Numbered from the stretch's first letter, positions 1 to 8,786 are shown. The stretch is 64,000 nucleotides of DNA from Tenacibaculum sp. (GCA_022448525.1 JAKVCX010000001.1:484734-548733); one strand, 5' to 3'. A program made the numbers and translations. Notes: generated from the sequence alone by a model not told the origin.

Positions 1-421
1 TATTTCTACCGACAGAAATAAACTAGATATTCCGACTATTCATAAATTCTTATCAAACGAAACCGATTGGGCAAATGGAATCCCGTTCAATACTCTAAAA
101 ACATCAATTGATAATTCTTTGAATTTTGGAATTTATCATGAAAAAAAACAAATTGGCTTTGCTCGAATTATTTCTGATTTTTCAACCATTGCATATTTAG
201 GTGATGTATATATTCTACAAGAATACAGAGGGAAAGGATTAAGTAAATGGTTAATGAATGAAATAACAGAACATCCAAATCTTCAAGGATTAAGACGCTG
301 GATTTTATTAACTAATACAGCTGAATGGCTTTATAAAAAATATGGATTTACAGAATTACCTCATCCAGAATTTTATATGGAAAAACATAATCCCAACATA
401 TACAAACGAGTAGAATCTTAA
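1..421 (+). CDS. GNAT family N-acetyltransferase, 5' end outside window
   Basis: The frame is open from base 2, so this gene starts before the window and only its last 139 codons are seen. The visible part carries the GNAT core: a strand pair around IGFARI and AYLGDVYI, the acetyl-CoA pyrophosphate-binding loop EYRGKGLS (Q/RxxGxG type), and the final helix-strand ending AEWLYKKYGFTEL. Such enzymes transfer an acetyl group from acetyl-CoA to an amine; the acceptor cannot be told from sequence. It would be a cytoplasmic monomer or dimer of about 140 residues. Family assignment is firm, substrate unknown. Confidence 0.85.
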   Translation, partial: ISTDRNKLDIPTIHKFLSNETDWANGIPFNTLKTSIDNSLNFGIYHEKKQIGFARIISDFSTIAYLGDVYILQEYRGKGLSKWLMNEITEHPNLQGLRRWILLTNTAEWLYKKYGFTELPHPEFYMEKHNPNIYKRVES

Positions 422-509
422 TATGATATGCCCTAATTCAATTTAGTATAATTAATTTAGAATCAAATAAAAAATCCGCATATAAAAACGTTTATAACCA
501 TTTCACAAA

Positions 510-983
510 ATGATTAAACATTTAAAATTTACCATAGAAAACAATTACGATATACCTATAAAACAAGAGTGGATAAGAATAGAAAATCCCTTAAATTATT
601 ATGAAGTAGAAGCAGGTTTAGAAAAAATTAATGACAATGAATATGTTTATAGAATTTCAGGATATTTTAGGCCAATTTTAAACTATAATTTATTTAGAAA
701 AGACATTTTTGAGATATTGAATCGACTTGTTCCAGAACAGTTTCAAGTTAAACCTATTAAAATAATCAGAAAATCAACAGGAGAGTTTTGGACGGATTAT
801 TATGAGATCAATCCTCTTCAAAAATTTTCATATTCAGAATACGATAAAATTCAATGTAATGGATTAATGATTTTTTATATTGATAATTCTATTTTTCTTT
901 CTGAGAAATTAAAAGAATTACTAAGAAATGAGTTAAACTCTGACGAAATATTCTTTCGAGAAGGACCTCTTTTAATAGCCTAG
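510..983 (+). CDS. Hypothetical protein, 157 aa, cytoplasmic
   Basis: I do not recognise this family. It is a soluble protein with no signal peptide or membrane segment, rich in Tyr, Phe, Ile and Asn, and it has the mixed alpha/beta pattern common in small immunity-like or orphan proteins of Bacteroidota. It starts at an ATG about 90 bp after the GNAT gene and stands alone. No cysteine pairs or catalytic motifs stand out. Reading frame quality and position in a tandem same-strand series support it being a real gene; any role is unknown. Confidence 0.65.
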   Translation: MIKHLKFTIENNYDIPIKQEWIRIENPLNYYEVEAGLEKINDNEYVYRISGYFRPILNYNLFRKDIFEILNRLVPEQFQVKPIKIIRKSTGEFWTDYYEINPLQKFSYSEYDKIQCNGLMIFYIDNSIFLSEKLKELLRNELNSDEIFFREGPLLIA

Positions 984-1083
984 CAGATATAATTACCCAA
1001 AACTCTAATCGCACTAAATAATTTTATCAAAATAATAGTTGAACCCTAACCAAATCAACTTTGATGATTACACTTTAAATGTT

Positions 1084-1683
1084 ATGAAAAAAAACTTTAA
1101 AATTCTTATTACACTTGTTCTGTTATTTATTGAGTCTAACACTTTCGGGCAAGAATACCAATTCGATATTCTCAACACTTCCCTGAAAGAATATATTTTA
1201 CTCGAAAAGGAGTTAGGAAGTGAAATAATTCAATCCAATTCCAATCATATATCATTTACAGGAGAAGCTCAACCAATTAAATTTAAACGTACTCAAAAAA
1301 TTATTCCTAACCTGGTCACATATTTATATTTCCAAAAAAAAGATTCAACAATGTCAAAAGTACTTTATGAATGGGATATAAAAAATGATAATAAATCAGG
1401 AGAAAAACAGTCGAATAAATTCATAAAAAAACTAATTAAACAACACAAAAAATTAGAGAAACTATTAACCAAGCTTTATGGTAAGCCAGAAGGATTTGGC
1501 AATTTATCTGAAATTGAAAAAGTAGATAAAAACGGAGGATTGAAAAGAAATTGTAAATGGTACCCTAACGACAGAACAACAATTGAGCTGTATATAGTTA
1601 CTTCAAATTATACAGAAAAAAGAGGTATTATTTCCATAAAACCAACGCACCGAATTAGACTTTATATTCGAAAAGTGAACTAA
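1084..1683 (+). CDS. Hypothetical secreted protein, 199 aa
   Basis: The chosen ATG at 1084 gives a typical signal peptide (MKKNFKILI..LFIES..FGQ, cleavage after about residue 22). The frame is open upstream to a TTG at 1039, but that would put 15 polar residues ahead of the signal. The mature part is lysine-rich with two short predicted helices (IKKLIKQHKK, LEKLLTKLYG) and a C-terminal strand-rich part. No family recognised. The stop at 1683 is followed after one base by the ATG of the next gene, so the two are probably co-transcribed. Confidence 0.65.
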   Translation: MKKNFKILITLVLLFIESNTFGQEYQFDILNTSLKEYILLEKELGSEIIQSNSNHISFTGEAQPIKFKRTQKIIPNLVTYLYFQKKDSTMSKVLYEWDIKNDNKSGEKQSNKFIKKLIKQHKKLEKLLTKLYGKPEGFGNLSEIEKVDKNGGLKRNCKWYPNDRTTIELYIVTSNYTEKRGIISIKPTHRIRLYIRKVN

Positions 1684-1684
1684 A

Positions 1685-1996
1685 ATGAAAATTAAATATT
1701 GCTGGAGATGTAAAATGGAAGTCCCTATGTTAAACTCGGAAGAGTTTGAAATTGCCACCAAACTTTACAGAAAAGGATTTAGAATTTTAAATGAAGACAG
1801 ACAAATTGGATTCAAAGAATTACTGGAATATTATAATAACTTAACAGGGTTTGAAGAAACTGAACCTAACGCTATTATGCACCATTCCTTAGCACAAATT
1901 GGTCCTGATTGCGAAAATTGTGGAAAACCGTACCGAACTCCCAAAGCAAAACTTTGTGCTTCTTGTGGTAACAAAAGAGAAGTAAATATGGAATAA
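1685..1996 (+). CDS. Small zinc-ribbon protein, 103 aa
   Basis: This soluble protein has two cysteine clusters. The N-terminal pair is CWRC (residues 6-9), and near the C-terminus CENCG is followed 15 residues later by CASCG, the spacing of a rubredoxin/zinc-knuckle ribbon. The middle is a helical stretch without recognised motif. Metal binding by the C-terminal CxxC...CxxC set is a good inference; function is not known. It begins one base after the preceding secreted protein's stop, suggesting translational coupling. Confidence 0.65.
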   Translation: MKIKYCWRCKMEVPMLNSEEFEIATKLYRKGFRILNEDRQIGFKELLEYYNNLTGFEETEPNAIMHHSLAQIGPDCENCGKPYRTPKAKLCASCGNKREVNME

Positions 1997-2081
1997 ATCG
2001 CATTCTATAGAATCATGAAGAGAACAAAATTTCTTGTTAACTCTAACCAAATTGCATCAGCAGGAATTCTAGATTATTAAT

Positions 2082-2089
2082 TATCTTTA
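2082..2089 (+). promoter_or_regulatory. Putative -7 promoter box (TATCTTTA)
   Basis: TATCTTTA fits the Bacteroidota -7 consensus TAnnTTTG with a final A. It sits in the string ATTAATTATCTTTA, 47 bp before the next ATG. Nearly the same string recurs before three following genes (2570, 3460, 4412). A matching -33 TTG at usual spacing is not evident. Confidence 0.45.
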
Positions 2090-2136
2090 AAAATAAATAA
2101 TTACCGAAAGTAATATACATTTTCAACACCAAACTA

Positions 2137-2541
2137 ATGAGAACTATTAAAATAATCATTTCAACTTTCATAGGATTATTCACATTAACTATTATGTGGT
2201 TCTATATATCAAGTACATATGTAATGCCTTGGGAGAAAAACGACATTATTCAATTAACACTTGAATGGGGAGGTCTAGCTAATCTTCCTAAGGGTACAAA
2301 CAATTTAAAAGTAGAAAAAAAAGGAAACTTATTTACAAGAGAATTTCTAATTGAATTCGAAGTTGACAATACTACTAAAATACATGATTGGATACAAAAA
2401 AGTAAACGTCTAAATCAAAACATACCGAAACTAAGAGAGCAAACTAGAGTTTATGAAATTTATCCTGGTGAAAACAACTCGACGGGTGGAAAAGTGGAAA
2501 TTCATGAAAATAAAATTCGTATAAATATGAGTTGGAGTTAA
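2137..2541 (+). CDS. Hypothetical membrane-anchored protein, 134 aa
   Basis: One N-terminal hydrophobic helix (about residues 5-27, IKIIISTFIGLFTLTIMWFY) is followed by a roughly 100-residue domain that would face the periplasm. The domain contains a WIQKSKRL helix and a C-terminal strand segment ending KIRINMSWS. The layout resembles small anchored hypothetical proteins common in Flavobacteriaceae, but I cannot name a family. It has its own upstream -7-like box, so it is probably monocistronic. Confidence 0.62.
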   Translation: MRTIKIIISTFIGLFTLTIMWFYISSTYVMPWEKNDIIQLTLEWGGLANLPKGTNNLKVEKKGNLFTREFLIEFEVDNTTKIHDWIQKSKRLNQNIPKLREQTRVYEIYPGENNSTGGKVEIHENKIRINMSWS

Positions 2542-2569
2542 ATCCAACTTCAAAATAAATTTTATTAAT

Positions 2570-2577
2570 TATCTCTA
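2570..2577 (+). promoter_or_regulatory. Putative -7 promoter box (TATCTCTA)
   Basis: TATCTCTA within ATTAATTATCTCTA, 47 bp before the ATG at 2625. Position relative to the start codon is the same as for the box at 2082, which supports a shared promoter architecture. Confidence 0.4.
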
Positions 2578-2624
2578 CATATCAATTAAAGAAGCGTTAA
2601 TTCAGTTAATACAACTAAAAAATC

Positions 2625-3350
2625 ATGAAAAGAAAAGTTTTACTAATCGCAGTCTTACATATATTCAGCTTAAGTTTTGCTCAAACAGAATTGTTTTATC
2701 CAGATTATAAATCAGGTAAACTAAAGAACGGTTCTTATCAAAACAAAAGTTATGCAGAAGAATACTTAAAACTAAAGTTACCATTAATCAAATCAAACTT
2801 AGTTAGTATCACTCCACAGAAGAAAAACTTTTTCCTAAATCCAAATAACAAAGAAATTGTACTATTTGAAAATCACGATCTAAATAATTTAAAACCAATA
2901 GGGAAGTTAACAAGCTTAGCGCAAGTTAATTTAGACTCCATTATTTATAAATATAAGTTCAATGATTTCACTAATTGTGTATGGAACAGAATAAAAATCA
3001 ATGATCAATATTACTATACTGATGCAGATATTCATGACTTTTCTATTACCAAAGAATTGAATAAACTAAATCAGAAGGTATATATTATTGCTCAAAAAGA
3101 TGGTTATGATGGTCATTATCATTTGGGCTATCCTGAATACTTTTTCTTGATTTTCACCAATAATCAAAACCACATAATAAACAAAACTGGTATTCTTAAG
3201 TTTTATCTTAATAATGAATATGCTATGGAAGAGGATATATTGAATATCGAATGGAATCAGTCTAAGAATACTTACGAGATCAACTTATTAGGTGCAGATG
3301 AAAAAATAAAAATTTCTTGGGATGGTAAGGTGTTTGAAATTCAAAAATAA
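2625..3350 (+). CDS. Hypothetical secreted protein, 241 aa
   Basis: It has a clear Sec signal peptide (MKRKVLLIAVLHIFSLSFAQ, cleavage near residue 20). The mature region of about 220 residues is rich in aromatic residues and contains a run DGYDGHYHLGYPEYFFL (about residues 158-175). No known domain is recognised. The signal peptide closely resembles that of the secreted protein starting at 4644 (both begin MKRK-LLI), which hints at recent relatedness of gene 5' ends. Function unknown. Confidence 0.65.
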   Translation: MKRKVLLIAVLHIFSLSFAQTELFYPDYKSGKLKNGSYQNKSYAEEYLKLKLPLIKSNLVSITPQKKNFFLNPNNKEIVLFENHDLNNLKPIGKLTSLAQVNLDSIIYKYKFNDFTNCVWNRIKINDQYYYTDADIHDFSITKELNKLNQKVYIIAQKDGYDGHYHLGYPEYFFLIFTNNQNHIINKTGILKFYLNNEYAMEEDILNIEWNQSKNTYEINLLGADEKIKISWDGKVFEIQK

Positions 3351-3459
3351 GATCATTAGAAATAAAGAAACAAGATCATACATATAATTTCTAGAATATC
3401 GTATTTTTTGAAATATTTATAAGAAGACTGTCCTTCTATGAAAAGTTAACATTATTAAT

Positions 3460-3467
3460 TATCTTTC
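3460..3467 (+). promoter_or_regulatory. Putative -7 promoter box (TATCTTTC)
   Basis: TATCTTTC in the context ATTAATTATCTTTC, 34 bp before the TTG start at 3502. Third member of the recurring AATTATCTTT series. Confidence 0.4.
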
Positions 3468-3501
3468 CAAAAGATCAGCTTAGGAATCTTTTTTCTTTAC
3501 T

Positions 3502-4380
3502 TTGAATCACCTTAAAAACACACTATCTTTAATTTTGAAAATAGAAATAAGGAACATCTTTTTTAATATAGATCAATCTAGTTATACAGATTTCTGGAAC
3601 AACTTAAGAACAGGAAAATGGGAACCTAATACTTTTGATGTAATTGACAGATATGTTTCCAATGATAATATTGCTATTGACTTAGGTTGCTGGATTGGTC
3701 CATTAAGTTTGTACATGGCAAAAAAAGGTGCAACTGTATACGCTATAGATCCCGATCCCCATGCTTATAAATGGTTCATTAAAAATCTTAATCTAAACCC
3801 CGAATTAAAAAGTAAAATTCATCCAAGAAATGTTGCTATCTCACAAAAAAGTGGAGAACAGATTTTGTATGCAAGGAAAGGATATGGTTACTCATCAACA
3901 AGTTTATTAAATAGAACTAGAGACAAAGTTAATGGAACCAAAGCCAAAACTTATAGTTTAGACGAATTCATAAAAATCAATTCAATTACTAAAATTGACT
4001 TTTTGAAAATTGATATTGAAGGAGGAGAATTTGCTATTATTAATCAGCTTAAAAAACTGAAAAGTAAAAAGAAATATAACACCTTATTCTTATCTCTGCA
4101 TTACGATCATCTGAATGAAGCCGTTTATCAGAAAAAAATAACATCCAAAAAACTAAGTTTAATTCTTATGAAAATTGAAAGGATTATGGGATTTTATTTT
4201 TTCAGGAACAAACTACAAATGCATTTAAAAGAGGTTTGCGTTTTAACCGAAGAATTCAACTTTATATATTCTCACACTGGGAAGAAATTGACTTCTAAAG
4301 AGATAACACCTGGATATCTTTTAAATAAAAAAATCGATTTACTTATGTCAGATTCAGAATGGAATAAAAATTTGAACTGA
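3502..4380 (+). CDS. FkbM family SAM-dependent methyltransferase
   Basis: Class I methyltransferase core of the FkbM type. SAM-binding motif I is AIDLGCWIGPLSLYM (about residues 58-72), with the acidic ribose-binding end of strand 2 at YAIDPDP and the FkbM signature FLKIDIEGGEFAII near residues 168-180. These enzymes O-methylate sugars or other small molecules; the substrate is unknown. An in-frame TAG at 3481 and the absence of any ATG before the domain leave TTG at 3502 as the likely start. At 292 aa it is a normal size. It stands alone with its own -7-like box, away from any polysaccharide cluster. Confidence 0.8.
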   Translation: MNHLKNTLSLILKIEIRNIFFNIDQSSYTDFWNNLRTGKWEPNTFDVIDRYVSNDNIAIDLGCWIGPLSLYMAKKGATVYAIDPDPHAYKWFIKNLNLNPELKSKIHPRNVAISQKSGEQILYARKGYGYSSTSLLNRTRDKVNGTKAKTYSLDEFIKINSITKIDFLKIDIEGGEFAIINQLKKLKSKKKYNTLFLSLHYDHLNEAVYQKKITSKKLSLILMKIERIMGFYFFRNKLQMHLKEVCVLTEEFNFIYSHTGKKLTSKEITPGYLLNKKIDLLMSDSEWNKNLN

Positions 4381-4411
4381 GTAAATTCTAAGGAATTTTA
4401 ATCCTATAAAT

Positions 4412-4419
4412 TATCTTTA
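4412..4419 (+). promoter_or_regulatory. Putative -7 promoter box (TATCTTTA)
   Basis: TATCTTTA in AAATTATCTTTA, 16 bp before the start codon at 4436. It would give a very short leader for the 50-residue gene downstream. Confidence 0.4.
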
Positions 4420-4435
4420 CAGTAAATTATAAAAA

Positions 4436-4588
4436 ATGGCGTTTAAAAAAGAAACAAAAGACAACGAGTTGTATATTTTTATGAATGGAAAACTGATTTA
4501 TAAAAAATGGTTGCTAACTGGAGAGTCAAAAGTATTTGATATAATGGCTTATGATAAATATACTCTTTCATCAATAAATGAAAAATAG
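4436..4588 (+). CDS. Small hypothetical protein, 50 aa
   Basis: This short reading frame starts MAFKKETKDN and ends SSINEK. It is preceded by a -7-like box and lies in what would otherwise be a 260-bp gap. The composition is protein-like: an aromatic/basic centre (YIFMNGKLIYKKWLL), no signal peptide, no low-complexity run. It resembles a single beta-hairpin-helix unit, but no family is recognised. Could be a non-functional chance frame; the promoter-like box and spacing make a real gene somewhat more likely than not. Confidence 0.45.
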   Translation: MAFKKETKDNELYIFMNGKLIYKKWLLTGESKVFDIMAYDKYTLSSINEK

Positions 4589-4643
4589 TGACAATTGATG
4601 ATTACTTTTCTTAGCTAAAAAATATTTACTATTATTACAAACT

Positions 4644-5102
4644 ATGAAAAGAAAAACGCTACTAATAACTTTATTGCTATTTATTCAAAACTTATTGGGA
4701 CAAGCTTGCGGTATATATAGAATAAAATATACCTTGAGTTTTGAATCAAATAATATGAAAATTGAAAAAGTTAAATTACCTACCATACAATTTCTACACG
4801 GTAAAAAAGATTATAATTTAGAAAGTACCTTTATAGAAACAATTTATGAGTCGTCGAAACTTGAACTTATAACGTATTCACATCTAACTTCCACTTTATA
4901 TGATAAGGCGGAGTCTTTATATAATTTCTATAAAACACGACAAGAAAACCTTCCTATTTATCTTGTTGTCAACCACAAAGGAATTCGAAAAAAAATAAGA
5001 ATAGAAATTAATTGGAGTGATGTTCAAATTACCAAAATCAAAGATTCTAATTTCGGCAATATATTCTTAGTTAATCTGAAAAAAGTTAAAATCAACAACT
5101 GA
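4644..5102 (+). CDS. Hypothetical secreted protein, 152 aa
   Basis: The signal peptide MKRKTLLITLLLFIQNLLGQ precedes a mature region starting ACGIYRIKYTLSF. The rest alternates strands and short helices. I recognise no family. Two features look protein-like and not random: a conserved-style SFESNNMKIEKVKLP segment and a final strand pair ending IFLVNLKKVKI. It ends 23 bp before the next ATG and may share its transcript. Function unknown. Confidence 0.62.
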   Translation: MKRKTLLITLLLFIQNLLGQACGIYRIKYTLSFESNNMKIEKVKLPTIQFLHGKKDYNLESTFIETIYESSKLELITYSHLTSTLYDKAESLYNFYKTRQENLPIYLVVNHKGIRKKIRIEINWSDVQITKIKDSNFGNIFLVNLKKVKINN

Positions 5103-5125
5103 CATTAATATCAAACAAAAACACT

Positions 5126-5818
5126 ATGAAAATAATCAAATTGCTATACTTATCAATTCTCCTGTCAATTTCATGTATTGCACATTCACAACAATCTGTA
5201 TTTAAAAAAATACTTGGAAAGGAAAACAACAATACACTAAATGTAATGTTGGATGATCTTGAGAATAATATTCTTAAATCAAAATATCCTAACCTCACAT
5301 TAAAAAAAGCCTACAAACAACTATTAAACGACATTGCTAATGGTACAACATTTATTGAAGAAGTCAGATCAAAAAAAATAAAAACTCTTTTCGACCAAAG
5401 CAACCTCAAAAAGCAAATTTATTGTCTACCTGACTCTGTTTATGTAGGACCTTCAAAATATGCATCTAATAAAGATAGAAAAGCCGTAATTACAATATTT
5501 AAATGTATTAGTTCTGATAATGAAGTTTCGAAAACGAGAGCTGAGTTTTATGGGATTGAAAAAAACGGAAACTTAAAAAAAACAATTGAACATGCTAGAA
5601 ATAGTGATCAATTAAATTTAACGGGTAGTTTTTTTAAAGCATTAAAGGCTACAAAAAATAAATCAGTTTACTTAAAAAAACATCTAGCTTTCGCTGAAAA
5701 TATGGGAGATGTTAGACACCCAACTATAACCTGTGAAATTTTACTTAAAGAAAATAGTGACTTAACTAATTTCATCATCAAAAGATTAATATTAGTTTAC
5801 ATTCTTTACAGATATTAA
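5126..5818 (+). CDS. Hypothetical secreted protein, 230 aa
   Basis: A signal peptide (about residues 1-21, ending AHSQ) is followed by a long helical region (residues 40-90, LDDLENNILKSKYPNL..AYKQLL). A central segment has one cysteine each side of residue 100-130 (YCLPDS, IFKCISS), and the C-terminus is unusually hydrophobic (FIIKRLILVYILYRY). That tail could be a real membrane-seeking end or the product of a frameshift near the 3' end; the sequence alone does not decide. No family recognised. Confidence 0.55.
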   Translation: MKIIKLLYLSILLSISCIAHSQQSVFKKILGKENNNTLNVMLDDLENNILKSKYPNLTLKKAYKQLLNDIANGTTFIEEVRSKKIKTLFDQSNLKKQIYCLPDSVYVGPSKYASNKDRKAVITIFKCISSDNEVSKTRAEFYGIEKNGNLKKTIEHARNSDQLNLTGSFFKALKATKNKSVYLKKHLAFAENMGDVRHPTITCEILLKENSDLTNFIIKRLILVYILYRY

Positions 5819-5854
5819 TGCAAAGCTCAAAACGAAGATAAAATTAAAGCAAAT

Positions 5855-6559
5855 ATGAAGTTACTTATCTTACTAATTGGATTAATTATATTTTACTTTT
5901 CTCGAAACAATTTTTCTTTTAATTCAAAAGAATCTGTTAAATCTCCTAATCACTTCTACTCTTTAAAAGATGGGAATCAGAATGAAAATTTGATTTCCAT
6001 AAATATCAGTCCTAGTTGGTTGTCTTCTTTAAAAGAAAAATACGATTGGAATGATTTTAATGAATATGATAATATTCTTTGGGAATACATGTATAAACTA
6101 TTTGATGAGTCTATCGAGAAAAGTGGAATTAAAGATCAAAATGAACTATGGAACAAACTAAATCGTCAACAAAAAGTTTTTTGGGCATTTTTATCATTTA
6201 GTGGTGATACTGATAACGGAGGAGTTTATCAATTCATTTTTAATAGACCACAATTTATTTTTGCTGCTAAAGAAACTTGGAATGAGTTAGGGCTTAAGAA
6301 ACTTGAAAAAGACTATACCAATGTTATTATAGAATTAAGTGGAAAGAAAAGGAAAATTAATGAATCGAAATCCGATTTCTTAAACGAGTCTAAAAGCTGG
6401 AATAAGAGATGGAATTCTTTTGCTCAAGGATATAAAGAATTAAAAACTCCTGAAATTATAGAAGCATATTATTACGATAAAGAATATAAGAGAACTCTCT
6501 ACAAAACTGTTGTTGACTATATTGATAGCAATATTGATAAATTTGCCGATTTACAATAA
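5855..6559 (+). CDS. DUF4375 (DMP19-like) domain protein
   Basis: An N-terminal hydrophobic segment (residues 1-16) anchors or exports the protein. Residues about 85-190 match the DUF4375 pattern: a helix ending RQQKVFWAFLSFSGDTDNGG, then GVYQFIFNRPQF, then an aromatic helix ETWNELGL. DUF4375 proteins are often seen singly or in arrays beside polymorphic-toxin loci and are suspected immunity proteins, but their biochemistry is not settled. Here no toxin gene is in view. Family call from motif memory; cellular role inferred only. Confidence 0.65.
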   Translation: MKLLILLIGLIIFYFSRNNFSFNSKESVKSPNHFYSLKDGNQNENLISINISPSWLSSLKEKYDWNDFNEYDNILWEYMYKLFDESIEKSGIKDQNELWNKLNRQQKVFWAFLSFSGDTDNGGVYQFIFNRPQFIFAAKETWNELGLKKLEKDYTNVIIELSGKKRKINESKSDFLNESKSWNKRWNSFAQGYKELKTPEIIEAYYYDKEYKRTLYKTVVDYIDSNIDKFADLQ

Positions 6560-6579
6560 AGTGATGTGATTCGTTTTAT

Positions 6580-6587
6580 TAAATTTA
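6580..6587 (+). promoter_or_regulatory. Putative -7 promoter box (TAAATTTA)
   Basis: TAAATTTA resembles TAnnTTTG and lies 53 bp upstream of the ATG at 6641. No convincing -33 partner seen. Confidence 0.3.
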
Positions 6588-6640
6588 CCCTGAAATTAAA
6601 GTTACGTCAACGCTATTTTTTATCACAAAAAAACTAAACT

Positions 6641-7147
6641 ATGAAAAAAACAATCTTAATTCTATTTCTTTTTATTTCAAAAAGTATTTTTTCGCAAAAT
6701 GGATATGAAAGTTGGGATAAAACCTACACACTTAGTAATGCTGAAAAAATAATTCAAGCGGAAGTAGATTATGCGAAAGAAGTTGAAAAAGAAAATCCTA
6801 AAGGACGTTATTATATCGCAATGGAAAAATTTAGATTTTTAGCTGAATTTACAGGTCGAGAAAGAGCAATTACAGATGAAACACTTAGCTCAATGAAAAG
6901 AGTGTTTAAAATGAAAACAGGAAGCTCTAAAATATTAAATAATTTGGTTTCAAAAGAGTTTGAATTTAATATAGGATCATCTAAAATATGGATGCCAATG
7001 CAAAACCCATTGATTGAAGCCTTTAAAAATGAAGTGAAAGTAAATTCGAAAGTATTACTTTACGCATTGTTCACAAATGAGCATAAATTCAAAGGTGGAA
7101 TCATCAACACTTTTTTAATTTCTGAATTCCTTACAGATTGGGATTAA
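6641..7147 (+). CDS. Hypothetical secreted protein, 168 aa
   Basis: The signal peptide MKKTILILFLFISKSIFSQ precedes a largely helical mature protein. Helix-rich segments are NAEKIIQAEVDYAKEVEKE and RERAITDETLSSMKRVF, and a C-terminal strand block (SKVLLYALF) follows. I recognise no family. The next gene's ATG lies 32 bp beyond the stop, so co-transcription is likely. Confidence 0.6.
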   Translation: MKKTILILFLFISKSIFSQNGYESWDKTYTLSNAEKIIQAEVDYAKEVEKENPKGRYYIAMEKFRFLAEFTGRERAITDETLSSMKRVFKMKTGSSKILNNLVSKEFEFNIGSSKIWMPMQNPLIEAFKNEVKVNSKVLLYALFTNEHKFKGGIINTFLISEFLTDWD

Positions 7148-7179
7148 AAAACACTCAGCATACTAAAAGAAAATACCCC

Positions 7180-8091
7180 ATGAAAAAAGAGAAAAAAATT
7201 GCGTTTTTTATAATTTTAATCTTTGGCCTATTCACTATTAATTTTGCTTTTGCTCAGCAAATAAGAGAACAAAATATTACTAAACTCCATAAAGTTTCTT
7301 CTGGTAGTCAGAACTATCTGATTAAAATAACTTTTCCTCCAAATTATAATTCTTCAAAAGAATATAATGTGCTTTATTATTTAGATGCTTGGTTCATCTC
7401 TGATGTGGTAACTGGATCTTACAATGTTCTAAATAGATGTGATTACGTTGAAAATATTGTACTTATAGGAATTTCTATTGAAGGAAATGAATATGACTTT
7501 AATAAACAGCGTGTGATGGATTTTACACCATCTAAACACAAAATGAGCAATAAAATGAAAGCTTTGGGAGAAAACGGAAATTATCCAGTTATTAAATCTG
7601 GGGCTGGAAATAATGCAGTATTAGTAAATTCCGAAACAACAGGTGGTGCAGACATTTTTATCAATTTTTTATCAGGAAAACTATTCCCTTTTGTAGAAAA
7701 AAAATATCCAAACTTAAATAATAGAAAAGGCTTTTTAGGCCATTCTTTGGGAGGGCTATTCGGTGCCTACTTATTACAAAAAAAACCAAAACTTATTGAT
7801 GATTATATTTTAATCTCTGGATCTCTCGGATGGAATCAAAAGGAAATTCTAAAAGAAGAACTTTTCAAAGACTTTAAAAATTCTACATCATTAAAACAGC
7901 TATTTTTAAGTTATGGAGCGGCTGAAACTAAATTAACAACAATACCTAATGATAAGTTTAACACAATTATAAAGAAACTAGAAAGAAAGAATCTAAATTA
8001 CTATATGAAAGTATATGAAAAAGCTAATCATCACTCTATTTTATCTAGAGCGATTTATGATGGTTTACTTTACATTTATAAAAAGAAATAA
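7180..8091 (+). CDS. Secreted alpha/beta hydrolase, esterase (EstD-like) family
   Basis: Start taken at ATG 7180, which gives a signal peptide (residues 1-26, ending AFAQ); an in-frame TTG at 7138 overlaps the preceding gene and is less likely. The fold is that of PF00756-type esterases. Strand 3 is VLYYLDAWF, the nucleophile elbow is GHSLGG with Ser189, and the C-terminal catalytic His is probably in KANHHSIL. This family hydrolyses carboxyl or thio-esters including siderophore and peptide esters; substrate unknown. Exported, hence periplasmic or outer-surface. At 303 aa, size is normal. Confidence 0.8.
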   Translation: MKKEKKIAFFIILIFGLFTINFAFAQQIREQNITKLHKVSSGSQNYLIKITFPPNYNSSKEYNVLYYLDAWFISDVVTGSYNVLNRCDYVENIVLIGISIEGNEYDFNKQRVMDFTPSKHKMSNKMKALGENGNYPVIKSGAGNNAVLVNSETTGGADIFINFLSGKLFPFVEKKYPNLNNRKGFLGHSLGGLFGAYLLQKKPKLIDDYILISGSLGWNQKEILKEELFKDFKNSTSLKQLFLSYGAAETKLTTIPNDKFNTIIKKLERKNLNYYMKVYEKANHHSILSRAIYDGLLYIYKKK

Positions 8092-8173
8092 ATCAATTTT
8101 AATTCTTAATTACAAACTAAATCGTGTTATTAAATTACACAACTCTATTTCTTAAATATCTCAAAAAATTAGC

Positions 8174-8695
8174 ATGAAACTTGAAATACCTTTTGATGAA
8201 GTTACATTTTCCGAACAAAACAAACTTAACTTTAAAATCCATTGGGATAAAAATCTAAAAATCAATAGGAACAGAATATATTGGGCAATTCCTCTTCTTA
8301 TATTTGGATGCTTAATTGTTTATAAAAAAGATAACTTAGGGTTTCTGTTCATAGGTATTGCTGTACATTATTTTATTAAAACACTTGAATACTATAATTT
8401 TTATCGAAAAAATAAAACTAATCATCTAGAATTAATAGCATCCGAAATAGAAAAACGAAAAGCATCCGAGGTAAACTCAACCTTAGAATTTACCGATGAA
8501 TACTTTCGTTTTTCAGATCATAATTATGACACCAAGATATTCTGGACAACTTTTAAAAGTTATAGAATAATTGATGAGAATCTTTTTCTGGATGTTAACT
8601 CGAATTATTATTCATCATATATTATTGGAAAATCTGAAGTTGGAACCGAAAAGTTTGAAGAAATCATTAAATTGATTACAACCAAAATTCCATAA
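8174..8695 (+). CDS. YcxB-like membrane protein
   Basis: Two adjacent hydrophobic segments (about residues 35-50 and 55-70) are followed by a C-terminal beta-rich domain. There LEFTDEYFRF..FWTTFKSYRIIDENLFLDV matches the YcxB-like domain, a PH-like fold found at the C-terminus of small membrane proteins. Function of the family is unknown. It stands alone between the esterase and a secreted hypothetical gene. The domain call is moderately firm. Confidence 0.65.
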   Translation: MKLEIPFDEVTFSEQNKLNFKIHWDKNLKINRNRIYWAIPLLIFGCLIVYKKDNLGFLFIGIAVHYFIKTLEYYNFYRKNKTNHLELIASEIEKRKASEVNSTLEFTDEYFRFSDHNYDTKIFWTTFKSYRIIDENLFLDVNSNYYSSYIIGKSEVGTEKFEEIIKLITTKIP

Positions 8696-8786
8696 TAAAC
8701 AAATAGTTTCTATAAACACCTCAATCTTATGATTAATTTATGATTGGTTTTAAATCTTGTTAACAATAATTTAGCTAGTCAAAATT

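Noticed and set aside
5092..5298. Minus-strand frame of 68 codons
   Set aside because: Lies fully opposite real plus-strand genes; shadow with no promoter.
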